Below are positions 43,227 through 51,655 of a stretch of DNA of 64,000 nt, in pieces. This DNA comes from an uncultured Pelagibacteraceae bacterium. Lineage in GTDB: Bacteria; Pseudomonadota; Alphaproteobacteria; Pelagibacterales; Pelagibacteraceae. The stretch is taken from contig CACNPC010000001.1 in assembly GCA_902622245.1 (NCBI GenBank), forward strand, positions 124,001 to 188,000. The letters are read 5' to 3'. Numbering within the stretch: the first letter of the stretch is position 1; every line of letters starts with the position of its first letter. The position numbers and the translations under genes were made by a program. The notes below the pieces were generated by a model. The model worked only from the letters and a program-made list of their open reading frames with translations, had not been told where the DNA came from and ran no database searches.

Positions 43227-44417
43227 ATGAAAAAATTACTAATAGGTATATTCGTGTTTATCTTAAGCTTTACTTCAAAAGCTTTTTCAGATGGACATGG
43301 AATTAAAATGGGTATTATTTTAGGATTTACTGGTCCAATTGAAACCCTAACACCTGCAATGGCTGCCTCTGCAGAACTTGCTTTTAAAGAAGCATCAGAT
43401 TCTGGCTCATTACTTGGTGGAAAAAAAATATCTGTAGAAAGAGCTGACTCAACTTGTGTTGATTCTGCTGCTGCTACAACTGCTGCTGAAGGTTTAGTTT
43501 CAGGTGGTGTTGTTGCTATTATGGGTGCTGATTGCTCTGGTGTTACAGGTGCAATAGCAACTAATGTTGCCGTACCAAATGGTGTTGTTATGATTTCACC
43601 ATCAGCTACATCTCCAGGATTAACTGATCTTAATGATAATGGTTATTTCTTTAGAACTGCTCCATCAGATGCTAGAGGAGGACAAGTTCTTGCAGATATT
43701 ACAAAAGACAGAAAAGTTAAATCATTAGCTGTAACTCATACTAACAATGACTATGGAAAAGGTTTAGCTGATGTTTATGTAGCTGCAGTTAAAGCTCATG
43801 GTATTAAAGTAACAGCTGTTACAGCGCACGAAGAAGGTAAAGGTGACTATGGTGCAGAAGTAGCAACACTTGCAGCAGCAGGTGGAGATGCTCTTGCTGT
43901 TTTAGGTTACTTAGATCAAGCTGGTGGTAGTATTATTCAAGGATCACTAGACTCTGGTTCATTTGATACTTTTGTTCTTTCAGATGGAATGATTGGTGAC
44001 TCTCTAACTGACAGATTTGGAAAAGATTTAAATAAATCATTTGGATCTTTACCTGGATCAATGGGTAAAGGTGCTGGTATATTTAAAGAAGTTGCTAGTG
44101 CTGGTGGTATTGACTCATCAGGTCCTTACACAGGTGAAAGTTATGATGCAGCAGCCTTGATCACACTTGCAATGCAAGCTGGTGGAAAAGCTGACAGAAT
44201 GACTGTTCAAAAAAATGTAATGTCAGTAGCCAATGCTCCTGGAACAAAAATTTATCCAGGTGAATTAAAGAAAGCACTTGATTTATTAGCTAAAGGTAAA
44301 GCAGTAAATTATGAAGGTGCTACAGCTGTTGAATTTACAGATGTTGGTGAAGCTTTTGGATCTTTTATTGAAAAAGAAATAAAAGGTGGAAAGTTTAAAG
44401 ACAAAAAGCAAAGATAA
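43227..44417 (+). CDS. Branched-chain amino acid-type ABC transporter substrate-binding protein (Liv system 1)
   Basis: A 396-residue periplasmic binding protein of the type-I LivJ/LivK fold. The signal peptide is about residues 1-21 (KKLLIGIFVFILSF then KAFS). The mature part begins IKMGIILGFTGPIE and contains the VAIMGADCSGVTGA region of the ligand pocket. It is rich in small residues, with many alternating GGA/GCT codons. The other components of system 1 are on the opposite strand just downstream (44521-48393). Ligands in this family range from leucine to amides, aromatic compounds and short carboxylates. Confidence 0.88.
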   Translation: MKKLLIGIFVFILSFTSKAFSDGHGIKMGIILGFTGPIETLTPAMAASAELAFKEASDSGSLLGGKKISVERADSTCVDSAAATTAAEGLVSGGVVAIMGADCSGVTGAIATNVAVPNGVVMISPSATSPGLTDLNDNGYFFRTAPSDARGGQVLADITKDRKVKSLAVTHTNNDYGKGLADVYVAAVKAHGIKVTAVTAHEEGKGDYGAEVATLAAAGGDALAVLGYLDQAGGSIIQGSLDSGSFDTFVLSDGMIGDSLTDRFGKDLNKSFGSLPGSMGKGAGIFKEVASAGGIDSSGPYTGESYDAAALITLAMQAGGKADRMTVQKNVMSVANAPGTKIYPGELKKALDLLAKGKAVNYEGATAVEFTDVGEAFGSFIEKEIKGGKFKDKKQR

Positions 44418-44426
44418 TTAGAAATT

Positions 44427-44454
44427 AAAACCCCAGTTTCTTAACTGGGGTTTT
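44427..44454 (+). terminator. Intrinsic terminator after the Liv-1 binding protein
   Basis: The stem AAAACCCCAGTT / AACTGGGGTTTT (12 pairs) encloses a TCTT loop. A-runs and T-runs at the two ends make it usable in both directions. It is 10 bases after the 44417 stop and overlaps by two bases the end of a 22-codon ORF that follows the opposite-strand permease gene. Confidence 0.88.
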
Positions 44455-44521
44455 AAAATAAATATTTATCAGATAAATAAAATATTAATCCTAAAACAAT
44501 ACCTAATAAAATATAATACAT
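44453..44521 (-). CDS. Possible 22-residue membrane micropeptide coupled to livM
   Basis: A very small ORF whose ATG overlaps the stop codon of the LivM-like gene (TAATG). It encodes 22 residues: mostly Leu, Ile, Val, Gly, Phe and Tyr, with a short polar end (SDKYLF), so it looks like one membrane helix. Its stop lies within the T-run of the bidirectional terminator. Translation by coupling to livM is plausible. At this A+T content, hydrophobic mini-ORFs also arise by chance, so it needs conservation evidence. Confidence 0.4.
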   Translation of the reverse strand: MYYILLGIVLGLIFYLSDKYLF

Positions 44522-45891
44522 TATTGTTTAATTATTTTTTCCGGAATAATTCCTTGTGGTCTATAACGCATTATTAAAAGTAAACCAATTCCTATGACTA
44601 AGAATCTAAAATATGGGGCACTTTCAATTAAGTGAACTCTCACTGCATTAGTTTCTGGCAGATGGGATGTAAACAAATTAATTAAAAATAATGCAATTGG
44701 AGCAGCTTCGACCCATAAAAACCAAACTACAAATCCCCCCAATATTGCTCCAAAATTATTTCCTGTTCCACCTACAATAACCATAACCCAAATTACAAAA
44801 GTATATCTCATAGGTCTATAGCTACCTGGTGTAAACAAACCGTCATTTGTAACCATCATAGCTCCAGCTAAGCCAACAATTGCAGATCCCAAAATAAAAA
44901 TAAAAAGATGCTCTTTAACAATATTTTTACCCATTGCACTTGCCGCCTCTTCATTATCTCTTATAGCTCTCATTTTCCTTCCCCAAGGTGAATAGAGAGC
45001 TTTCTGAGTCACAATTAACAAGATAATAACAACAGTAAGAAATAAACCTGTAAAACATAATTTTACATAAACCGATGAAGCATCAATAACCATTTGATTA
45101 AGAGCTTCTTGCTTGTCAGAGATTGAATTAATTAAATTTAATTTTGATGAATTAAATTTTGTAACTAAATTTATAAACCATTCTGAAGTTTGTAGATCTA
45201 TTTCGTATGGTGCTGGTCTTTTTAACCCTATTACATTTTTTACACCTCTTGCCAACCATTCCTCATGTTTAATAATTGAAACGATAATTTCTGCTATTAA
45301 TAATGTTGCAATAGCTAAATAATCTGCACGAAGACCTAATGCGATCTTTCCTATGACAAATGCTAAACTGCCAGCCAAAAGCGCACCAAAAATCCAGGAA
45401 AATAAAACGGGTAATCCCATGCCTCCTAGAAATCCTGTCCTTGCTGGATCAACTGACTCGATCGCCTCTATTCCTGGTGCAGCAGTTACTCTTAATAGAA
45501 TTATTCCACCTAAAATTACAGACGCAACTGAGTAATTTCTTAATTTAGATTTATCAAATCTTTTAAGTATAAATTTAACTACAAAGATAATTGCAACAAT
45601 AATCCATATACAAGCTAAAATATTTAAACCTCCAACTTGCCAAGCTTTTTTGACTGGTTCAACTGAAACTAAGACTACAGCTAATCCTCCTAATGCTGTA
45701 TATCCCATTATCCCAAAATTAATTAATCCAGCATAACCCCATTGTATATTTGCCCCAATTGTCATAACTGCGGAAATTAAACAATAATTTAAAATAGTTA
45801 AAGCAATAGACCAGGATTGAAATATCCCAACCAAAATTATTAAAAATATCATGATTGAGTATGCAGCAATGACATTTTTATAATTCCTCAT
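44521..45891 (-). CDS. livM: Branched-chain amino acid-type ABC transporter permease LivM (system 1)
   Basis: A 456-residue inner-membrane permease, longer than the usual LivM of about 300-420. Extra length lies in the first 150 residues (additional helices) and in a hydrophilic loop around 210-270 between helices. The core LivM block LRADYLAIATLLIAEI and the EAA-like region with RDNEEAASAMGKNI are intact. It overlaps the LivH-like stop by four bases. A possible 22-codon ORF is coupled to its stop. Confidence 0.9.
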   Translation of the reverse strand: MRNYKNVIAAYSIMIFLIILVGIFQSWSIALTILNYCLISAVMTIGANIQWGYAGLINFGIMGYTALGGLAVVLVSVEPVKKAWQVGGLNILACIWIIVAIIFVVKFILKRFDKSKLRNYSVASVILGGIILLRVTAAPGIEAIESVDPARTGFLGGMGLPVLFSWIFGALLAGSLAFVIGKIALGLRADYLAIATLLIAEIIVSIIKHEEWLARGVKNVIGLKRPAPYEIDLQTSEWFINLVTKFNSSKLNLINSISDKQEALNQMVIDASSVYVKLCFTGLFLTVVIILLIVTQKALYSPWGRKMRAIRDNEEAASAMGKNIVKEHLFIFILGSAIVGLAGAMMVTNDGLFTPGSYRPMRYTFVIWVMVIVGGTGNNFGAILGGFVVWFLWVEAAPIALFLINLFTSHLPETNAVRVHLIESAPYFRFLVIGIGLLLIMRYRPQGIIPEKIIKQ

Positions 45892-46898
45892 ATTACTTTT
45901 CCTTTAAAGATACCTGACGGCCTTATTAATAAAACAATTACTAAGATTGAGAATGAAACTGCAAACTTGTAATCTGTCGATAATAACTGGAGTAAAGAAT
46001 CTGGCTCAAGATGTTCAGGTAATAGATATGAAATAAATCTTTTGTATGCGTAGGTTACAAATATTTCTGCAAAAGCTATAACATATCCACCTAAGAAGGC
46101 TCCAAATGGATTTCCAATTCCTCCAACAATTGCTGCAGCGAATATTGGAAGCATATTATTAAAATAAACAAAAGGTCTATAACTTTTATCTAAACCGTAT
46201 AATACTCCACCAATAGTAGCCAAAATTCCTGCGATGACCCATGTTATCAAAACAACTCTCTTAGGATCTATACCAGACAATAATGCTAAATCTTCATTGT
46301 CTGAATAAGCTCTCATACTTGTTCCAGTTTTAGTTCTATTTAAAAACCAAAACATTATTGAAACAACAATTAAAGTTACGATTATTGTTATTGCTTGTGT
46401 AGATTTTAAAGTTATACCTTCTGCAAGACCAGTCATTTCTTTAAATTCTGTTGCTTTAATTATAAATTTTTCACCATCTAAAAATCTTCTATCAGATGGT
46501 CCAATGATTATTCTAATTAAGGCTTGAGTGACAAACATTACCCCTACACTGACCATTGCAAACTGAACTGGAGGACTTTTTTTTATCCTGTAATAACTGA
46601 AAACGAATTTGTCTATGATTAACATATATAAAATCATCATTAGTACAGCGAAAGGAATTGTCAAAAGTGCTGTTGGTAAAACACCTAATCCAAAACCTAA
46701 GGACTGAAAATAATATGTTAGAATAACTGCAAACATTGTCCCGAAAGACATCATGTCTCCGGTTGCAAAATTAGCAAATCTTAAAACCGCATAAATTAAA
46801 GTAACAAAAATAGCACCTAAAGCTAATTGTGAACCATAAGCTAACGCTGGTATTACTGTGAAATTAAAAAGTACAATTATTGCATTTAAGAAATCCAT
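45888..46898 (-). CDS. livH: Branched-chain amino acid-type ABC transporter permease LivH (system 1)
   Basis: A 336-residue permease with the LivH pattern: FANFATGDMMSFGTMFA near 42-58, an inner RAYSDNEDLALLSGIDP loop (the EAA-equivalent) and GGIGNPFGAFLGGYVIAFAE. It forms the channel with the LivM-like partner. It overlaps the LivF-like stop by one base and the LivM start by four, so the whole 48393-44453 block is one operon. Confidence 0.9.
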   Translation of the reverse strand: MDFLNAIIVLFNFTVIPALAYGSQLALGAIFVTLIYAVLRFANFATGDMMSFGTMFAVILTYYFQSLGFGLGVLPTALLTIPFAVLMMILYMLIIDKFVFSYYRIKKSPPVQFAMVSVGVMFVTQALIRIIIGPSDRRFLDGEKFIIKATEFKEMTGLAEGITLKSTQAITIIVTLIVVSIMFWFLNRTKTGTSMRAYSDNEDLALLSGIDPKRVVLITWVIAGILATIGGVLYGLDKSYRPFVYFNNMLPIFAAAIVGGIGNPFGAFLGGYVIAFAEIFVTYAYKRFISYLLPEHLEPDSLLQLLSTDYKFAVSFSILVIVLLIRPSGIFKGKVI

Positions 46899-47605
46899 TA
46901 TGCTCCCAAAAAAGATCTACGAACCTCGGGATCTTCAAGTAAATCATTACCGGATCCCTCAAATTTATTTTGACCAGTTACCAATACATAGCCTCGATCT
47001 GAAATACTTAATGCTTGCTTTGCATTTTGCTCGACCATAATAACGGCAACATCTGTTTTTTTAACTTTGATTATATGTTCAAACAATTCATCCATTACAA
47101 TTGGAGAAACTCCAGCTGTGGGCTCATCTAACATAAGAACCGACGGATCGCTCATTAAAGCTCTTCCAAGCGCAACTTGTTGACGTTGTCCACCAGATAA
47201 TTGTCCGACGACTTGGGATTTTTTTTCACTTAAAATTGGAAATAAACTATAAATACTCTCAATTTTATTTTCTAAACTCCCTTCTGTCAAAAAGCCACCG
47301 ATCTCTAAATTTTCTCTAACAGTTAATTCTGCAAATACATTTCTTGTTTGTGGAACAAATGAAATGCCCTTTTTTACTCGATCTTGAGGATTAATTTTTG
47401 AAATATCTTCGCCATTCAAAGTTACAGAGCCTGATTTTAATTTTAATAATCCGAGCATCGCTTTCATGGCTGTTGATTTGCCTGCGCCATTGGGACCTAG
47501 AATAGCTACTATCTCTCCCCTATTGGCAGTTATGGAACATGAACTAATAATATCAGGTCCATCCCCATAACCTGCTGTCATTTTTGCTCCTTCAAAGTAT
47601 GCCAT
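46898..47605 (-). CDS. livF: Branched-chain amino acid-type ABC transporter ATPase LivF (system 1)
   Basis: A 235-residue ATPase. Walker A GPNGAGKST is at 37-45, the signature LSGGQRQQ near 136-143, and Walker B VLMLDEPTAG about 15 residues on. The short length and the SDRGYVLVTG tail are typical of LivF rather than LivG. It partners the LivG-like ATPase, whose stop overlaps its start by one base. Confidence 0.92.
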   Translation of the reverse strand: MAYFEGAKMTAGYGDGPDIISSCSITANRGEIVAILGPNGAGKSTAMKAMLGLLKLKSGSVTLNGEDISKINPQDRVKKGISFVPQTRNVFAELTVRENLEIGGFLTEGSLENKIESIYSLFPILSEKKSQVVGQLSGGQRQQVALGRALMSDPSVLMLDEPTAGVSPIVMDELFEHIIKVKKTDVAVIMVEQNAKQALSISDRGYVLVTGQNKFEGSGNDLLEDPEVRRSFLGA

Positions 47606-48393
47606 TAATTTTCTTTTTTTGTTAAGTTTGACTTTCCAAGATAGCTCTCAATTACTTTTTCATTTTTTTTTACTTCTTCAGATGTTCCTTCAAATAAAAC
47701 AGAGCCATCTGCCATTACAATTACTGGATCACACATTCTGCTTATAAAATCCATATCATGCTCTATCATACAAAAAGTGTAATTTTTTTCTTTATTCAAT
47801 TTTAATATTGCAGTTCCTAGATCTTTTAAAAGTGTTCGATTAACTCCCGCTCCCACTTCATCAAGTAAAACCAATTTTGCATCAACCATCATAGTTCTTC
47901 CTAATTCTAATAATTTTTTTTGGCCTCCTGAAAGATTTCCTGCCCTTTCATTGGCTAAATGTGTTAAATTAAGAAAATCTACAACCTCGTAGGCTTTTTC
48001 TCTAATAACTTTTTCCTCTTTTTTAACTAGTCCAGGTTTAATAAGTGCATTTAATAAATTTTCTCCGCTTTGATTTGATGGCACCATCATTAAGTTTTCT
48101 AAAACTGTTAAGTTTGAAAATTCATGTGCAATCTGAAAGGTTCTTAATAATCCTCTACCAAACAACTCATGTGATGGTACATCGGTAATATTTTCATCAT
48201 TAAATATTACCTCTCCATCATTAGATTTTAAATTTCCAGCTATTAAATTAAATAATGTTGTTTTTCCCGAACCGTTTGGGCCAATTATTCCAGTAATTGA
48301 ACCCGATCTAATATTTAATGAGCAATTTGATACTGCTGCTAGTCCTCCGAACAATTTTGTAAGATTATTTACCTGTAAGATATTTTCGGACAT
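47605..48393 (-). CDS. livG: Branched-chain amino acid-type ABC transporter ATPase LivG (system 1)
   Basis: A 262-residue ATPase with Walker A GPNGSGKTT at 38-46, signature LSGGQKKL near 158 and Walker B VLLDEVGAGV. The MIEHDMDFI switch region is typical of LivG. The Walker B region has EVGAGV instead of the more usual EPxAGL, a mild variation. It follows the ProC-like gene by one base, so the ProC-like and GlaH genes may be cotranscribed with this transporter. Confidence 0.92.
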   Translation of the reverse strand: MSENILQVNNLTKLFGGLAAVSNCSLNIRSGSITGIIGPNGSGKTTLFNLIAGNLKSNDGEVIFNDENITDVPSHELFGRGLLRTFQIAHEFSNLTVLENLMMVPSNQSGENLLNALIKPGLVKKEEKVIREKAYEVVDFLNLTHLANERAGNLSGGQKKLLELGRTMMVDAKLVLLDEVGAGVNRTLLKDLGTAILKLNKEKNYTFCMIEHDMDFISRMCDPVIVMADGSVLFEGTSEEVKKNEKVIESYLGKSNLTKKEN

Positions 48394-48394
48394 T

Positions 48395-49168
48395 TTACTT
48401 ACTTTTTTTTAATCTATTTAAGACGCTATTTGCTGTTTTATTAAGAGATTTATAAAATCCAAGTTTTCTTAATTCTTTAACAGCTTGCTCATTTAAACCT
48501 TTTGGGGTTTGTGAATTTTTAACAAGTACTTTTAAATCTTTATTTGAATTAATTTTTGCATCCTCAGATAAAGCAATAAATAACGAGGTAATATACTTTT
48601 GAGAGTCACTTCTATTAATTCCCCTTTTTACTAACCATTCACTCAGAGTTTTTAGTAATTCATAAAATGGTGCCATCATTGATGAAGTTGACCAAAAATT
48701 TAGTGATAGGTTTTCATTTTTTATTTCAACAGATGTGCCAAGCTTATTAAAAAAATTTCTAACTTGTTTATCTGGTGGAAAAATTGGTACTGGTCCTTTT
48801 CTAAGAGAAATTGGAGGCAAAGGAATTGCTCTAATAATCTTAGTTTTAACTTTAATATATTTTTTTAATTCAGTCATTTTTATAGTTGATATAAAACTTA
48901 TTATCGTTTGACCTTTTTTAAATTTTAGTTTTGGAAGAATAATTTTCCCAATCTTTGGTGTTACTGCTAAAAAAACCCAATTTGATTGATTTATAATATC
49001 CTGATTATCATTAGATATTTTTATCTTTTTACTTTTTCTTTTCAGTTCACTTGAAATTTTTGAATTTCTTTTTGAAACAATTATTTTATTAATTTTTAAT
49101 TTTGATCCCAGTATTCCATTGATTACTGATTTTGAGATATGTCCTGTACCAATAAATCCAATTTTCAT
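48395..49168 (-). CDS. Pyrroline-5-carboxylate reductase-like protein
   Basis: A 257-residue protein with the ProC fold. The N-terminal NAD(P) loop is GFIGTGHIS, a VFLAVTP strand follows, and a C-terminal TPKGLNEQAVK matches the SPGGTT-type substrate region of ProC. ProC reduces pyrroline-5-carboxylate to proline. Lys-rich composition and the altered substrate motif suggest divergence, so an imine reductase acting on a related cyclic compound cannot be excluded. It lies between the GlaH gene and the LivG gene in one direction, with a small 6-bp hairpin in the 33-base gap upstream. Confidence 0.75.
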   Translation of the reverse strand: MKIGFIGTGHISKSVINGILGSKLKINKIIVSKRNSKISSELKRKSKKIKISNDNQDIINQSNWVFLAVTPKIGKIILPKLKFKKGQTIISFISTIKMTELKKYIKVKTKIIRAIPLPPISLRKGPVPIFPPDKQVRNFFNKLGTSVEIKNENLSLNFWSTSSMMAPFYELLKTLSEWLVKRGINRSDSQKYITSLFIALSEDAKINSNKDLKVLVKNSQTPKGLNEQAVKELRKLGFYKSLNKTANSVLNRLKKSK

Positions 49169-49201
49169 GATAAACTAAGTGATTATTATCACTAAAATTA
49201 A

Positions 49202-50122
49202 TTAATTAGTAAAAAAAGAACCTCTAATTCTTAGTAATTCTCTTGATAATTTTTTATTTTCTACAAATGGTTTTCTACCATGAAGCCAGAAATAGTTGTT
49301 TGCAACTACAGAAAAACCGACTGGTAAAGGCATTACGATCTTATTTTGACTTCCTTCTAAAGAGTCTGATAATTTTTGTAGAAATAATCCCTGTTCCATA
49401 TTTTTAGGCTCAGGAAATTGGTCAATATAAGAAATTTGTGGTTTTCCATTTTCATCCTCTGAAAAAACAGGATGTTCTACTTTATAGTCAACATTTTTAC
49501 TTTTCGGAGAGCCCCATAAGAAGTTTTGTTTTCCAACTTTATCATTAGTTAAGCTATCTAAATGTTCCCAATCATCAAGGTGCAACATTGCGGTTTCTCC
49601 ACCTTGTACATTTTCTTCCTCCATTTTTAACATTAATAACCAATCAGTTTTTTCTTTAACATAAGTACCATCAGTATGAAGATCCATATTTGTATATGCT
49701 TTTCTAAGATATGAGTCGCTATTGTCCTCGTGTTTAACATGAAATCTTGCATAATATTTTCCAGCCATTGAGTCAAAATTTGGATTACCAAGTAAGTGGG
49801 TTACAGCTGTAGATAGTTTGATAAGAAAATTATTATCGATTTTTTTAGATTTATTTTTAGGTCCTATAGTAAAACAACCTGTGTCTCTATCTCTTAATAT
49901 AGTGTTTATAAATTTTCCTAGCTTTCCACCTGTAGAATCATCTAAAGATTTTGCAAGTGTAAATCTAGTAAAAGGTTTATATTCAAGAGCTGTAATATCA
50001 AATTTTTTAAAAGGAAATATTAGTTTATCTATAATTTCATCTTCAATTTTAATATTGATAATTCTTTTGGAATAATCGCTAAATGAAATATCAAACCCTT
50101 GAATAGTATCTAAGCTATCCAT
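49202..50122 (-). CDS. glaH: Glutarate 2-hydroxylase (CsiD/GlaH)
   Basis: A 306-residue Fe(II)/2-oxoglutarate dioxygenase closely resembling E. coli CsiD, which converts glutarate to L-2-hydroxyglutarate in lysine degradation. Matching segments are DNSDSYLRKAYTNMDLHTDG with His 149 and Asp 151, QGGETAMLHLDDWEHLD, SYIDQFPEPKN and FWLHGRKPF with the distal His 281. Arg 298 or 300 would bind 2-oxoglutarate. The usual partners LhgO (hydroxyglutarate oxidase) and GabTD are not in this window. Neighbours are a ProC-like gene and an exported pentapeptide protein. Confidence 0.88.
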   Translation of the reverse strand: MDSLDTIQGFDISFSDYSKRIINIKIEDEIIDKLIFPFKKFDITALEYKPFTRFTLAKSLDDSTGGKLGKFINTILRDRDTGCFTIGPKNKSKKIDNNFLIKLSTAVTHLLGNPNFDSMAGKYYARFHVKHEDNSDSYLRKAYTNMDLHTDGTYVKEKTDWLLMLKMEEENVQGGETAMLHLDDWEHLDSLTNDKVGKQNFLWGSPKSKNVDYKVEHPVFSEDENGKPQISYIDQFPEPKNMEQGLFLQKLSDSLEGSQNKIVMPLPVGFSVVANNYFWLHGRKPFVENKKLSRELLRIRGSFFTN

Positions 50123-50127
50123 TATAA

Positions 50128-50634
50128 TTATTTGTTACAAACTCCAATTGAATTTGGTCCACATGTTTCACCATTAGTCCATGTTGCTCCAATTAAATTT
50201 GCTCCATCAAAATTAGCATTGGTCATATTTGATGAGGTAAAATTAGCTTCCATTAAATTTGCGTTTTGAAAATTTGCTTCAATTAATGTTGAGCCCATAA
50301 AATCTACTCTTGTCATATTTGCTCCTGTAAAATTAGCTTTTTCAAAATTTCCACCAACTAGAATTGACTCATATAGGTTAGCTCTTATAAATGTTGACTC
50401 TGGAAAAGTTCCAAATGACAAATTTGATGTCATCATAATACTTTTATCAAAATTTACTTGTATAAAGCTTGCAAATGATAAATTTGAGTTAGGCAAATAA
50501 CTGCCTTGTAAATCTTGTCCATCTGAAAATCTACAGTTAGTATAATCAACACCATCGGTTAAAGGATCATCACATGCTGCTTGTGAAATACCTGGTATTA
50601 AAACCAAGAACAATAGTAAAATAATTTTTTTCAT
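50128..50634 (-). CDS. Exported pentapeptide-repeat protein
   Basis: A 168-residue protein with a signal peptide (about residues 1-19, hydrophobic LLLFLVLIPG then SQA-A). The mature part is built of pentapeptide repeats (A/N-x-F/L-x-x pattern, for example FEKANFTGANMTRVDF) over about residues 45-155. These form a right-handed square beta-helix. Four cysteines lie near its two ends (21, 34 and about 158, 165), which could form capping disulfides in the periplasm. The function is unknown. It is located between glaH and azlD on the same strand with gaps of 5 and 0 bases. Confidence 0.8.
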   Translation of the reverse strand: MKKIILLLFLVLIPGISQAACDDPLTDGVDYTNCRFSDGQDLQGSYLPNSNLSFASFIQVNFDKSIMMTSNLSFGTFPESTFIRANLYESILVGGNFEKANFTGANMTRVDFMGSTLIEANFQNANLMEANFTSSNMTNANFDGANLIGATWTNGETCGPNSIGVCNK

Positions 50635-50961
50635 TTATATCGTAAAGCTACTTAATAAAAACATAATGATAGCAGAGAATAAAGTTGGGTAAACTAAATT
50701 ATTTCTAGTTAATTTAAAAATTATTATTGCTAAAAGCACAACAATAAATCTAGACAAATAATTACTTTCAGAAAGTGCACCAGCTGGAAATATTATCATT
50801 CTAGAAATTAAAGCAGCCAATGTCGAATAGGCTAAATAATTAAACCACCTATATATCTTAGTATTTTCATCTATTATTTCAGATGTAAAAGCTCCTAAAA
50901 ACCTTGAAATATAAGTAGCTAAAGACGTAATAACTATTATTAAAACAATATTAGCTGACAT
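50635..50961 (-). CDS. azlD: Branched-chain amino acid exporter subunit AzlD-like
   Basis: A 108-residue membrane protein with about four hydrophobic helices, typical of AzlD/LivE-small subunits that work with AzlC in amino acid export. The central segment TYISRFLGAF near 17-26 and FNYLAYSTLAALISRMI are characteristic. Its start overlaps the AzlC stop by 11 bases. The export substrate is presumed to be branched-chain or related amino acids. Confidence 0.82.
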   Translation of the reverse strand: MSANIVLIIVITSLATYISRFLGAFTSEIIDENTKIYRWFNYLAYSTLAALISRMIIFPAGALSESNYLSRFIVVLLAIIIFKLTRNNLVYPTLFSAIIMFLLSSFTI

Positions 50962-51655
50962 TTTTTTCTCCTATTACAAAAGCAACAGTTCCAGCTACAA
51001 ATCCACCAATCAAAACACACCAATCAGGACTAATAAGATAAAATAAAGGTCCTAAGATAGCTCCTAAAATTATTGAAACATTTAATTGTATAGACTTCAT
51101 TACCCCTATCATTGTACAAGTAAAATAAATTGGATTAATAATAGCTAGTCCAATCATCATTTCTCTATTTAAGAAATCAGCAGAATAATAGCCTAAAATT
51201 GTTGAAAAAATTGCTATCAACCAAGTTGCAGTTCCAATTCCTATCCAAAAATCGACTCTATATTTTTTTTCAATATCTTTATAATTATTTTTTAGAATTA
51301 ACCACGAAGATACTGCAACAAAATGACATGAAAGATAATACTTCCATCTTGGTTGACTATGATGCTTTAATAATGGCATTAAAGATACAGTCATAGGATA
51401 CAATCTTGCATTAACTAACCAAACTGCAAAAAATAAATTAAGTAACGAAACTCCAATCAAAATTGATTCTGCCATCACAAGTGAACCAGGTAAAGCATAA
51501 GTTAAAAATGTAGAAAAAATGCTTTCTTGAATTGTAAAACCTAAATTTTTTAATAAAGCACCAATTGCTAAAAAACTTAAACCAAGAGCAATTGCAGGGC
51601 TATCGAATTCTTTTGCACAAAGAATTCCTTTAAAAAAATATTTTGAATTAATCAT
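50951..51655 (-). CDS. azlC: Branched-chain amino acid exporter subunit AzlC-like
   Basis: A 234-residue membrane protein with about six hydrophobic helices. The ALGLSFLAIGALLKNLGF start and LVNARLYPMTVSLMPLL segment match the AzlC group. It partners AzlD, encoded next. Its stop/start overlaps by 4 bases with the second LivF-like gene, so an exporter is coexpressed with Liv system 2. That arrangement may balance uptake and overflow of the same amino acid class. Confidence 0.85.
   Translation of the reverse strand: MINSKYFFKGILCAKEFDSPAIALGLSFLAIGALLKNLGFTIQESIFSTFLTYALPGSLVMAESILIGVSLLNLFFAVWLVNARLYPMTVSLMPLLKHHSQPRWKYYLSCHFVAVSSWLILKNNYKDIEKKYRVDFWIGIGTATWLIAIFSTILGYYSADFLNREMMIGLAIINPIYFTCTMIGVMKSIQLNVSIILGAILGPLFYLISPDWCVLIGGFVAGTVAFVIGEKNVS

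Noticed and set aside
49178..49193. Small hairpin AGTGAT / ATCACT between glaH and the ProC-like gene
   Set aside because: Only six pairs and no T-run follows; it may be chance in AT-rich DNA.
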